A stretch of DNA of 20,434 bases, taken from positions 1 through 20,434 of IMG/VR virus record IMGVR_UViG_3300042458_000668; one strand, written 5' to 3'. The translations under genes were made by a program, and so were the position numbers. This DNA is from a virus. Positions 12,621 through 18,881 of the stretch are shown in pieces; the first letter of the stretch is position 1; each line of letters begins with the position of its first letter. The notes beneath the pieces were generated by a model. The model was not told the DNA's origin. It saw only the letters and a program-made list of their open reading frames with translations, and did no database searches.

Positions 12621-13293
12621 AAATAGAATTAAAAATTGTGGGGTATACTATGAATCACACCACATAATCCCAAAATGTTTGGGTGGTGAAGGAAAAACTG
12701 TAGAGTGGAAAACACACCCAAACATTGTATTATTAACAGCAAAGGAACATTTTATTGCTCATTTATTACTTTGTGAGATACATCCTGATGAATACAAATT
12801 GAAATTTGCGTTATGGGGTATGTGTAACCAAGATAGGAATGGTATGAGATATAAAGTAAACTCAAGACAATACCAAAGGATCCGAAACGAGTTCTCAAAG
12901 TTAATCTCAAAAAAATACAAAGGTCGTCCTGCTCATAATAAAGGAAAACCAAATCCAAAAACCGCATTATCTAAAATAGGCATACCAAGACCAGATTTAT
13001 CGGAAAGAAATAGGTTAAGAAAGGGAACACCTAAAAACATTCCTGAGGGATATGTAAGCCCTTTAAAAGGTGTAAAACAAAGTGATGATTTAATAAAAAA
13101 ACGATCGGAGTCAAAAAAGAGAAATGGTAAATGTGTTCTACAATTTGATTTAGATGGTAATTTTTTAAAAAAATATGATTGTATGACTGATGCCTTTAAT
13201 TGGATGAAGGACAATAATATTAAAGGTGATATTAAATCTAATTTATCAAATAAAACAAAAAAATCGGGCGGATTTATTTGGAAGTATGAATAA
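12571..13293 (+). CDS. Free-standing HNH homing endonuclease with NUMOD DNA-binding motifs
   Basis: The protein has 240 residues from the ATG at 12571. The start M-N-Y-K-K-V-Y-D-Q-I-I-x-R-A-K-S-E-N-R is typical of this phage family. The HNH core follows with E-S-H-H-I-I-P-K-C-L-G-G, P-N-I-V-L-L-T and E-H-F-I-A-H. The middle has NUMOD3-like basic turns (K-G-R-P-A-H-N-K-G-K-P-N-P) and the C terminus a NUMOD1-like module (V-L-Q-F-D-L-D-G-N-F...G-G-F-I-W-K-Y). These enzymes cut homing sites and spread their own gene; no intron or intein is visible, so it is free-standing. GGAG at 12560-12563, seven bases before the ATG, supports this start over a TTG at 12553. Confidence 0.85.
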   Translation: MNYKKVYDQIILRAKSENRIKNCGVYYESHHIIPKCLGGEGKTVEWKTHPNIVLLTAKEHFIAHLLLCEIHPDEYKLKFALWGMCNQDRNGMRYKVNSRQYQRIRNEFSKLISKKYKGRPAHNKGKPNPKTALSKIGIPRPDLSERNRLRKGTPKNIPEGYVSPLKGVKQSDDLIKKRSESKKRNGKCVLQFDLDGNFLKKYDCMTDAFNWMKDNNIKGDIKSNLSNKTKKSGGFIWKYE

Positions 13294-13320
13294 TTTTACT
13301 TATTATTAAAAAAATAACAG

Positions 13321-13593
13321 ATGGCTTGGATAAATGTTAATATTGATTTAGATGATATCTATGACGAAATGGATCGTCAAGATAAAATGGGTATGGCGGA
13401 ATTGTTATATGATGATGGTATTTTAGATGAACATATAAATCCTAATATACGTAAAGTAGTTAGAGGAGAACAAGAATCGCCAGGTGAAGAAGAGTTGAGA
13501 GACAACTTAACCAAGATATGGAACTCATATCATCAATTAACAAACGAAGAGGAAGAATTGATTAAGAAAATTGCAGATAGATTACCTTTATAA
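13321..13593 (+). CDS. Hypothetical acidic protein (90 aa)
   Basis: No family is recognised with certainty. The protein is acidic, opening M-A-W-I-N-V-N-I-D-L-D-D-I-Y-D-E-M-D and ending E-E-E-E-L-I-K-K-I-A-D-R-L-P-L, and looks helical and soluble. Similar small proteins are common in phage genomes without known function. It starts 27 bases after the endonuclease stop with no clear promoter, so it may be read from upstream. Its stop overlaps the next start (TAATG). Confidence 0.7.
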   Translation: MAWINVNIDLDDIYDEMDRQDKMGMAELLYDDGILDEHINPNIRKVVRGEQESPGEEELRDNLTKIWNSYHQLTNEEEELIKKIADRLPL

Positions 13594-13793
13594 TGAAACA
13601 GGAGTTAAACACGTTTGCATTCTTTTCAAAGAACCTTTTATTTTACGCCATTATGATATGGATTGAAAAAGATTACAATCCACTTAATTGGTGGTTATTC
13701 AGTGGATTCTTTCAAATTGTAATAACAATAGTTTTTGAATTATATATACTTGGAACATCATTAGAAGAAAAAAATATAGAAAATGGGAATTAA
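13593..13793 (+). CDS. Small membrane protein, two predicted segments (66 aa)
   Basis: Two hydrophobic segments are visible: about residues 8-24 (F-A-F-F-S-K-N-L-L-F-Y-A-I-M-I-W) and 32-54 (N-W-W-L-F-S-G-F-F-Q-I-V-I-T-I-V-F-E-L-Y-I-L). The C terminus is charged. It is probably an inner-membrane protein, and candidates include a holin-like or superinfection-related factor, though nothing in the sequence decides this. It is coupled on both sides: TAATG with the upstream gene and an 11-base overlap with the downstream gene. Confidence 0.65.
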   Translation: MKQELNTFAFFSKNLLFYAIMIWIEKDYNPLNWWLFSGFFQIVITIVFELYILGTSLEEKNIENGN

Positions 13794-14778
13794 AAAAATT
13801 AAAAAAGAAAACGAATTAGTTAATATTAGTTTAATTGATTTGATGGGTAAACTAGATACTAGTAGTACTAAAAAATACACTCAATTTTTGGTTAAAATAC
13901 TTATAAAAAGTTTTAACAACGATTCGAAATATGTACTTAAAGAAGCGTCACCAAGAGAAAGAAAACTTGATGAGGTTTTAGGTGATAATAGTTTTGATAG
14001 TTGGATGACAAAGAGATTGATTGGACACCTGTATGGTTGGGATGAGATGAATTTATTTGTTGAGTTTTGTGACTATATGGAGAGAGGTTTAACTAATGAA
14101 AAAGACATTAGTAAATACGATAGTTGGGATATGGTCTCAAGTGAGGTGTATATGGCTAAGAATCGTGATCTATTTAAAAAGGCAAAAAAAGAAGTAAAAG
14201 TTGTTTATGAGGATGATCAATATTTATGTATTAAACCATTAACATATGAAGCATCTGTATCTTATGGGTATCAAACAAAATGGTGTACTGCTTCAGTTCA
14301 TGACCCTAGTTACTTTTATAATCACTCAAGAGATGGAGTACTTGTATATGTAATTGATAAAATAAATAATTTTAAATTTGGGTTTTTCCATGGTAAACAA
14401 CAAATTCATATCTACGATCAAAAAGATGATAGAATAGATTCAATGGAGACAGGACTTCCGTTTGAATTATTACATAAGTTGTTTAGTGAAATAAAATCTG
14501 ATGTTAAAGATAAAAATTTTAACTATAAGTTATTTAGTGAAAGTGAATTGGAAAAGTTAAAAAAATATCGTGGGTATGAGGAGCCGGAAGAAGAAATGGT
14601 TGGTCGTGAAGAACCAATACCGGTAGAAATGATGGGGGAGGGGATAATAAATCATGTACAAGAAAGAACCAATGACCTGGGCATTATTCAAGATGAAGGG
14701 TTAGAATATTTAAGACAAAGATTACAGACATTAAGACCAAGAAACCCTATTGAGGTTGGTGATGATTTACCAATTTAA
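13783..14778 (+). CDS. Hypothetical phage protein with TKWCTA motif (331 aa)
   Basis: The core of this 331-residue protein contains V-V-Y-E-D-D-x-Y-L-C-I-K-P-L-T-Y-E-A-S, then Y-G-Y-Q-T-K-W-C-T-A-S and G-V-L-V-Y-V-I-D-K. I recognise the combination of 'xxYGxxTKWCTA' with a following beta strand pair as a recurrent phage and bacterial protein family without an assigned function. The conserved Trp-Cys pair looks like a catalytic or binding site rather than a structural one, but that is a guess. The N-terminal 130 residues are helical; the last 60 are acidic and of low complexity. It overlaps the membrane-protein gene. Confidence 0.7.
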   Translation: MGIKKIKKENELVNISLIDLMGKLDTSSTKKYTQFLVKILIKSFNNDSKYVLKEASPRERKLDEVLGDNSFDSWMTKRLIGHLYGWDEMNLFVEFCDYMERGLTNEKDISKYDSWDMVSSEVYMAKNRDLFKKAKKEVKVVYEDDQYLCIKPLTYEASVSYGYQTKWCTASVHDPSYFYNHSRDGVLVYVIDKINNFKFGFFHGKQQIHIYDQKDDRIDSMETGLPFELLHKLFSEIKSDVKDKNFNYKLFSESELEKLKKYRGYEEPEEEMVGREEPIPVEMMGEGIINHVQERTNDLGIIQDEGLEYLRQRLQTLRPRNPIEVGDDLPI

Positions 14779-14789
14779 AAAAATATAAT

Positions 14790-14981
14790 ATGAAAACATT
14801 TACATTAGATGATGATCAGGTTAAAAAATTGGATGAGTGGAAAGAACACATAAAGGTTATCTACGGTGAATATGGTCAGTATGAATATAAATTCACCTCA
14901 AATGGTATTGGACAAATAGTAGAGGTCTATAGTAAATTAGCAAATGCAACTTTAGATCTTACAGATGTGAGTAAATGGTAA
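14790..14981 (+). CDS. Hypothetical protein (63 aa)
   Basis: No family is recognised. The short protein opens with T-F-T-L-D-D-D-Q-V-K-K-L-D-E-W and has Y-E-Y-K-F-T-S-N-G-I-G in the middle. It is the last gene of the 13321-14981 unit and is followed by a strong terminator. Confidence 0.65.
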   Translation: MKTFTLDDDQVKKLDEWKEHIKVIYGEYGQYEYKFTSNGIGQIVEVYSKLANATLDLTDVSKW

Positions 14982-14991
14982 AACAAATTAT

Positions 14992-15025
14992 AAAACCCCC
15001 TTCATTTTGATGGGGGTTTCTATTT
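14992..15025 (+). terminator. Rho-independent terminator
   Basis: AAACCCCC pairs with GGGGGTTT (to 15019), with an inner TCA/TGA helix around a TTT loop. CTATTTT follows. Confidence 0.85.
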
Positions 15026-15032
15026 TATCACA

Positions 15033-15040
15033 TATTTATA
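15033..15040 (+). promoter_or_regulatory. TATTTATA promoter of the Ala-rich virion-type protein
   Basis: The octamer lies just after the terminator and 13 bases before the ATG at 15054. It would leave a leader of a few bases. Confidence 0.55.
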
Positions 15041-15053
15041 TTAAAAACATTTT

Positions 15054-16550
15054 ATGAAAGATAAAAAACTTATACTTGAGGAGTTAAATAGGATTAAAAA
15101 CCTTATGGGTTACGATCGTTCTAAGACATTAAATGAACAAGAAGGTTATGAAGGTTATGCTGATATATTAAAAAGTTTAGATAGTGATTCCGGTACTAAT
15201 ATTTATGGGACTTCAGATGGTAAACCAAGAAGATTTAGGACACCAGATGGTGATATTTTTGATTCTGCCGTTGATAAAGGAAAAACACCTAAAGGTTCAA
15301 AATGGATTAATAAACCTGAAAAGGTTATTGATGCGGTAAAAGATGTTGCGTCTAATAAAAACGTTCAAACTGCAACAAACACTGTTGGAGGAGGTAAAGT
15401 AGTAAAATCAGTCACAGGTATAGGAAAAAATGCTGCGTCAAGTGCTGAAGTTGCAGGAGCCGAATCTGCGGTAGGTGCTGAAGTTGCGGGAGCGGAAGCT
15501 GCGGTAGGAGCGGAAGCTGCGGTAGGAGCAGAAGCTGCGGCGGTAGGTGCGGAAACTGCGGCGGTAGTAGGAGGAGCGGAAACCGCGGCAGTAGTAGGAG
15601 GAGCGGAAGCTGCGGCGGTGGTAGGAGGAGCGGAAGCTGCGGCGGTGGTAGGTACTGAGGTCGCGGTAGGGGCAGGAGCGGCCGCTGCGGTTGGTGGTGG
15701 TGAAGCGGCAGCGGCTGCGGCTACTTTTTTAGGTTTAGGTCCTGTTGGTTGGGCAATAATTGGTGTTGCGAGTATCGCGGCTTTAGGTGTTTGGGCGTAC
15801 ACAAAAGACGATAAAATGGGTATGGTTGAAAAATTATTTGATATTTGTCAATCAAGTAGTGACAAGGATAAGTGGAAAAGATATATGAGTGATACAGAGG
15901 TTAAAAAGAATTCAGGGATATTATATCATGCCATGGAAGGTTTGGGTACAGATGAAGAAGCGGTTTACGGTGTATTCAAATCATTTAAAAGTCCTGGTGA
16001 TTTTTGTGCGGTAGGTGAAAAATATGAAAATACATTTGGAGAATCTTTGTTAGAGGCGTTAAATGGTGATTTTGATTATGGTTGGGAAGGCATTGCTGAA
16101 CCATTAGTTGATATGACTAAAAAATACGCACAAACTGAATCTGAAGAATATTGTAAAGATCACGTTGAAGAATGTGCTGAGAATTTAAAAAAATATTGTA
16201 AAAAAATACCTAACGATCCTAAATGTAACGTTTTACAATCAGAAGATTTATTAGTAAAGGCTAAAAAATGTGGTCATAAATCTGTGGAAGATTATAAAAA
16301 CTCTGATTGGAAATGTGATCCAAGTTCATCAGGTGGTGGTAATGACGGGACAGGAAAAAGTGAGTATGTGAATTGTAATGGTGAATATCATAAAGGATGT
16401 AAAGGACCAAGAATAGTGCAATTACAAAAATGTTTAGGTGTTGGTGTTGATGGTAAGTTCGGAGAAGAAACGGAAAAGGCATTAGAAGAAAAAACAAAGA
16501 ACAAAACCATCAATGACGAAGATGTTAAGAAAATATGTGGTAAAAAGTAA
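15054..16550 (+). CDS. Modular membrane/peptidoglycan-binding protein with annexin-like segment and virion-type tag
   Basis: The 498-residue protein has, in order: a tag K-K-L-I-L-E-E-L-N-R-I-K...T-L-N-E28-Q; a soluble region; an Ala/Gly/Val/Glu-rich repeat region (about 128-222); one hydrophobic segment (225-249); an annexin-like segment with G296-L-G-T-D-E-E302 and G338-D-F; a cysteine-rich stretch; the module A403-K-K-C406-G...E-D-Y and W-K-C421; and a C-terminal peptidoglycan-binding repeat (454-477, G-V-D-G-K-F-G-E-E-T-E). The combination of membrane segment and wall-binding repeat suits a virion protein that crosses or contacts the cell envelope. No enzyme domain is seen. It is a single-gene unit with its own promoter and terminator. 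The assignment as a structural or injected protein is inferred. Confidence 0.7.
   Translation: MKDKKLILEELNRIKNLMGYDRSKTLNEQEGYEGYADILKSLDSDSGTNIYGTSDGKPRRFRTPDGDIFDSAVDKGKTPKGSKWINKPEKVIDAVKDVASNKNVQTATNTVGGGKVVKSVTGIGKNAASSAEVAGAESAVGAEVAGAEAAVGAEAAVGAEAAAVGAETAAVVGGAETAAVVGGAEAAAVVGGAEAAAVVGTEVAVGAGAAAAVGGGEAAAAAATFLGLGPVGWAIIGVASIAALGVWAYTKDDKMGMVEKLFDICQSSSDKDKWKRYMSDTEVKKNSGILYHAMEGLGTDEEAVYGVFKSFKSPGDFCAVGEKYENTFGESLLEALNGDFDYGWEGIAEPLVDMTKKYAQTESEEYCKDHVEECAENLKKYCKKIPNDPKCNVLQSEDLLVKAKKCGHKSVEDYKNSDWKCDPSSSGGGNDGTGKSEYVNCNGEYHKGCKGPRIVQLQKCLGVGVDGKFGEETEKALEEKTKNKTINDEDVKKICGKK
15436..15720 (+). repeat. GC-rich Ala-Glu-Ala-Ala-Val-Gly coding repeat
   Basis: Imperfect tandem units of about 15 to 30 bases built from GCGGAAGCTGCGGTAGGAG-like sequence encode A-E-A-A-V-G and A-E-A-A-A-V-V-G-G-A. 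The region is far richer in G and C than its surroundings. It probably expands and contracts by slippage. The long Ala/Pro/Thr frame on the opposite strand is its shadow. Confidence 0.9.
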
Positions 16551-16567
16551 AATATTAACACATTTTT

Positions 16568-16596
16568 AAACCCCATCTTACCAGGTGGGGTTTTTT
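16568..16596 (+). terminator. Rho-independent terminator
   Basis: AAACCCCATC pairs with GGTGGGGTTT (one G-U pair) around the loop TTACCA, followed by further Ts. Confidence 0.9.
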
Positions 16597-16613
16597 ATTT
16601 GGAATTAATTCAC

Positions 16614-16621
16614 TATATTTG
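16614..16621 (+). promoter_or_regulatory. Bacteroidota-type -7 promoter element TATATTTG
   Basis: TATATTTG ends four bases before the ATG at 16626, the same spacing as at 4836 and 7910. No good -33 element is seen at the expected distance, so the call rests on the -7 element and the spacing. Confidence 0.6.
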
Positions 16622-16625
16622 CAAT

Positions 16626-16739
16626 ATGGTAGGACTTATACTTTTTTTGTTAATCATAATAATCTCTGTTTTTATGGGGAAAATTAATAAAGATAAGGAC
16701 CATCCATTTAATAAGTTTATAAATGATAGGAGAAAATAA
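16626..16739 (+). CDS. Small single-pass membrane peptide (37 aa)
   Basis: The frame starts four bases after a TATATTTG element. It encodes a hydrophobic N-terminal half (V-G-L-I-L-F-L-L-I-I-I-I-S-V-F) and a charged C-terminal half (K-I-N-K-D-K-D-H-P-F-N-K-F, ending N-D-R-R-K). One membrane segment with a basic cytoplasmic tail is the natural reading. It overlaps the next gene by 17 bases. The function is unknown; small early phage membrane peptides often modulate host proteins. Confidence 0.6.
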   Translation: MVGLILFLLIIIISVFMGKINKDKDHPFNKFINDRRK

Positions 16740-16998
16740 AATATTTGTTATTTTAAATTTTTTAGATACACATTATGGTGAATTAGTGTGTAGTCCAAAA
16801 AATCTTTGTTATCATAAAGAAGGTGAGATTTATTTTAGATTTAACATAAAAGAAAAGGTTATATATTTGGAATATAAAAATTTTGTTCAACCAATATGTA
16901 AAGCGTTAAACATTGATGATGAAATGTTAGATGACTTATATGAGATAATTGAAGAATGGATTGAATATGTTTTTAAAATTAAAGGATCAATAATGTAA
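16723..16998 (+). CDS. Hypothetical protein (91 aa)
   Basis: No family is recognised. The protein opens I-G-E-N-K-I-F-V-I-L-N-F-L-D-T and has an acidic helical C terminus (D-D-E-M-L-D-D-L-Y-E-I-I-E-E-W). It contains two cysteines and no membrane segment. It overlaps the preceding membrane peptide gene and is followed after two bases by the HAD gene. Confidence 0.7.
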   Translation: MIGENKIFVILNFLDTHYGELVCSPKNLCYHKEGEIYFRFNIKEKVIYLEYKNFVQPICKALNIDDEMLDDLYEIIEEWIEYVFKIKGSIM

Positions 16999-17000
16999 TT

Positions 17001-17585
17001 ATGAAAGTATTAGTTCTAGATAACGATGGTGTAATTTGTCTCTCCAACAATTGGGGTGGACGAACAAAGAAATGGGCGAAATATCGTTCAGCAAATCCTG
17101 ATTCAAGTAAGGAACGTAAAGATGCTCCGGTATCTGTAAGATTTGATGACTTTGATAAGAAAGCGGTTAAAATCCTTAATGAGATCCTTGAAGAGACAGG
17201 TGCTGAAATTGTTGTATCGTCTGATTGGAAATTACACGCAACTCTTGAAGAACTTGGTGACTACTACGAAAGTCAGGGGATCATCAAACGACCAATTGCG
17301 GTAACTACTAATCTTGGTCAGTGTACTTGGTATAACGATCAAGTTTGGGTTTGGTCACCAAGATGGAATTTGGAAATGACTCGTGTTATTGAGATTACCC
17401 AATACCTACACGATCACCCTGAAGTAACACATTGGGTTGCGGTTGACGATCTTAATATGGGTAAGAATGGTGAGGACTGGAAAAACTGGGGAATTGATAA
17501 TTTTGTTTTAACTCCAAAAAGTAGTGAAGGTATTAAACAATTAAGTATTAAAGAAAAAATATTAAAGTTTCTGAGAGATGAGTAA
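17001..17585 (+). CDS. HAD-superfamily phosphatase-like protein (HAD_18, RNA-repair-associated type)
   Basis: The 194-residue protein has HAD motif I V-L-D7-N-D9-G-V-I with the nucleophile D7, motif II V-V-S73-S-D-W-K, and an acidic motif IV V-D149-D150-L-N. The pattern D-x-D-G-V-I followed by 'S-S-D-W-K/R' matches the HAD domain named after the Swiss Army Knife RNA-repair proteins, which also occurs alone in phages. I make that assignment by eye. A phosphatase acting on nucleic-acid ends or small phosphate esters is plausible. It belongs to the operon starting at 16626 and its stop overlaps the next start by eight bases. Confidence 0.75.
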   Translation: MKVLVLDNDGVICLSNNWGGRTKKWAKYRSANPDSSKERKDAPVSVRFDDFDKKAVKILNEILEETGAEIVVSSDWKLHATLEELGDYYESQGIIKRPIAVTTNLGQCTWYNDQVWVWSPRWNLEMTRVIEITQYLHDHPEVTHWVAVDDLNMGKNGEDWKNWGIDNFVLTPKSSEGIKQLSIKEKILKFLRDE

Positions 17586-17964
17586 AGATGAAATGAATGA
17601 ATTTCTTGAATCTATAGGCGGGCTTGAGAATGGGTATTACTCAGACAGACCAACTATTAAACACTGCGAGGTGTTTGATGTTGATAGTGGATGGTACCCA
17701 TTGATTAAAGAACTGATTGAAGATCTAATAAAACTTGGTTGGGACAAACAATTATGTCAGGTTAAAGAAAAGTTTGGTGGGTTAAGATTTTACATCAATG
17801 CCGGATCTGATGAAATTTTTAAAAGAATAACATTGGCTGAAAATCAAAGTTATGAGATTTGTGAAACCTGTGGGGAAAAGGGAGATATGAGAACAGATAT
17901 TGGTTGGTATAGAACATTATGTAATAAACATTATGAAGAACATAAATCAAATATTCAGAAATAA
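17578..17964 (+). CDS. Hypothetical protein with C-terminal zinc-ribbon-like cysteines (128 aa)
   Basis: The middle carries L-C-Q-V-K-E-K-F-G-G-L-R-F-Y-I and the C terminus C-E-T-C-G-E-K-G followed by G-W-Y-R-T-L-C-N-K-H. This layout, a K-E-K-F-G-G-L-R-F strand and then C-x2-C with a later C-x2-H, is a recurring phage protein type without assigned function. It presumably binds one zinc ion. It overlaps the HAD gene by eight bases and is probably translated with it. Confidence 0.75.
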   Translation: MSKDEMNEFLESIGGLENGYYSDRPTIKHCEVFDVDSGWYPLIKELIEDLIKLGWDKQLCQVKEKFGGLRFYINAGSDEIFKRITLAENQSYEICETCGEKGDMRTDIGWYRTLCNKHYEEHKSNIQK

Positions 17965-17974
17965 TAAACATCTA

Positions 17975-18247
17975 ATGGATGAACCTGAAGTTCAAGAACT
18001 TGTTGAGTACACAAGAGAACTTGAAGACGAGGTACTTCAAAGGAAGATTGAGGATTCATACGATAAAGAACATATGTTAAGATCTATGTTATTGGATATA
18101 TTAACAAGTTGTCGTGACATGGAGGAAACAAACGAATTATCAAAAAGATATCCTGGTATGTACGAAAAATGTGATTCTGAATCTTTAATTAAAAATTTAA
18201 AGAATTATATTATGGATATGAACGCAAAAAATGATTTAAGGATATGA
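17975..18247 (+). CDS. Hypothetical helical protein (90 aa)
   Basis: No family is recognised. From the ATG at 17975 the protein is rich in charged residues and mostly helical (V-Q-E-L-V-E-Y-T-R-E-L-E-D-E-V-L), with two cysteines. I chose this start because longer starts run back into the zinc-ribbon gene. Its stop overlaps the next ATG (ATGA). Confidence 0.7.
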   Translation: MDEPEVQELVEYTRELEDEVLQRKIEDSYDKEHMLRSMLLDILTSCRDMEETNELSKRYPGMYEKCDSESLIKNLKNYIMDMNAKNDLRI

Positions 18248-18555
18248 ATAAGATTGGTTTAAGTGAAAATTGTTTTGGTGTTGATGTTGAGATAGATGAT
18301 GAATCATTATTTATCCATGAGTACGACAATAGGAGTCCTGAGATAATAAATGATTTGCAGGATAAATTGATTGATAACCTAAGATCAATAAAAAATAAAT
18401 TAAGTATGAATGATTGGACAGAGATTGTTCATTTGATTCTCAATCATGGAGATGAGTTTGAGTATGATGTTGAGAATTCAACGGATTACGAATCTTGTGA
18501 TCAGTGTGGTAATTGGAATCATAATCATATATATAACAGAAAAAAAAATGAGTAG
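18244..18555 (+). CDS. Hypothetical protein with C-terminal C-x2-C (103 aa)
   Basis: No family is recognised. The 103-residue protein is acidic, and its C-terminal end carries C-D-Q-C-G-N-W-N-H-N-H, which could bind a metal ion with the two cysteines and nearby histidines. It is coupled to its neighbours by a four-base overlap upstream and an eight-base overlap downstream. Confidence 0.7.
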   Translation: MNKIGLSENCFGVDVEIDDESLFIHEYDNRSPEIINDLQDKLIDNLRSIKNKLSMNDWTEIVHLILNHGDEFEYDVENSTDYESCDQCGNWNHNHIYNRKKNE

Positions 18556-18850
18556 AGTAAAATTATTTGTAATTGATGAGAAACCTTATCTTGGATCAAC
18601 GGAAGAAATTTTTGTTGGGGATGACGCTATTGTAACGGTAAACGGACAATATCCAATGATTGTTAAGTGTGAAAACGAAACAGTATTAAATTTGATTAAG
18701 GATCCAAAATTAACCTTAACAAAAAGTTTTAAGATCCATGCAAGACCAGATAAGTTGAAACTAACCCCTGAGGATATTGATAGAATATTATCTATTGATG
18801 AAGGTGTATGTGAGGTTGAAAATTTTGAAGGTAGTATTAGGTTTATCTAA
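18548..18850 (+). CDS. Hypothetical beta-rich protein (100 aa)
   Basis: No family is recognised. From the ATG at 18548 the protein reads S-R-V-K-L-F-V-I-D-E-K-P-Y-L-G and continues with short strands, ending C-E-V-E-N-F-E-G-S-I-R-F-I. A longer frame starting at 18446 would sit inside the preceding gene and is less likely. It is the last gene before a new TAnnTTTG element. Confidence 0.7.
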   Translation: MSRVKLFVIDEKPYLGSTEEIFVGDDAIVTVNGQYPMIVKCENETVLNLIKDPKLTLTKSFKIHARPDKLKLTPEDIDRILSIDEGVCEVENFEGSIRFI

Positions 18851-18860
18851 AAATAATTCA

Positions 18861-18868
18861 TATCTTTG
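18861..18868 (+). promoter_or_regulatory. Possible Bacteroidota-type -7 promoter element TATCTTTG
   Basis: TATCTTTG fits TAnnTTTG and lies in a 31-base intergenic gap, 13 bases before the ATG at 18882. The -33 region is poor (TTTA). Confidence 0.5.
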
Positions 18869-18881
18869 ATAAAAATAAGAT

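Noticed and set aside
15365-15802. Minus-strand frame of 145 codons rich in Ala, Pro and Thr
   Set aside because: It mirrors the Ala-rich repeat of the plus-strand gene and has no domain or promoter of its own.
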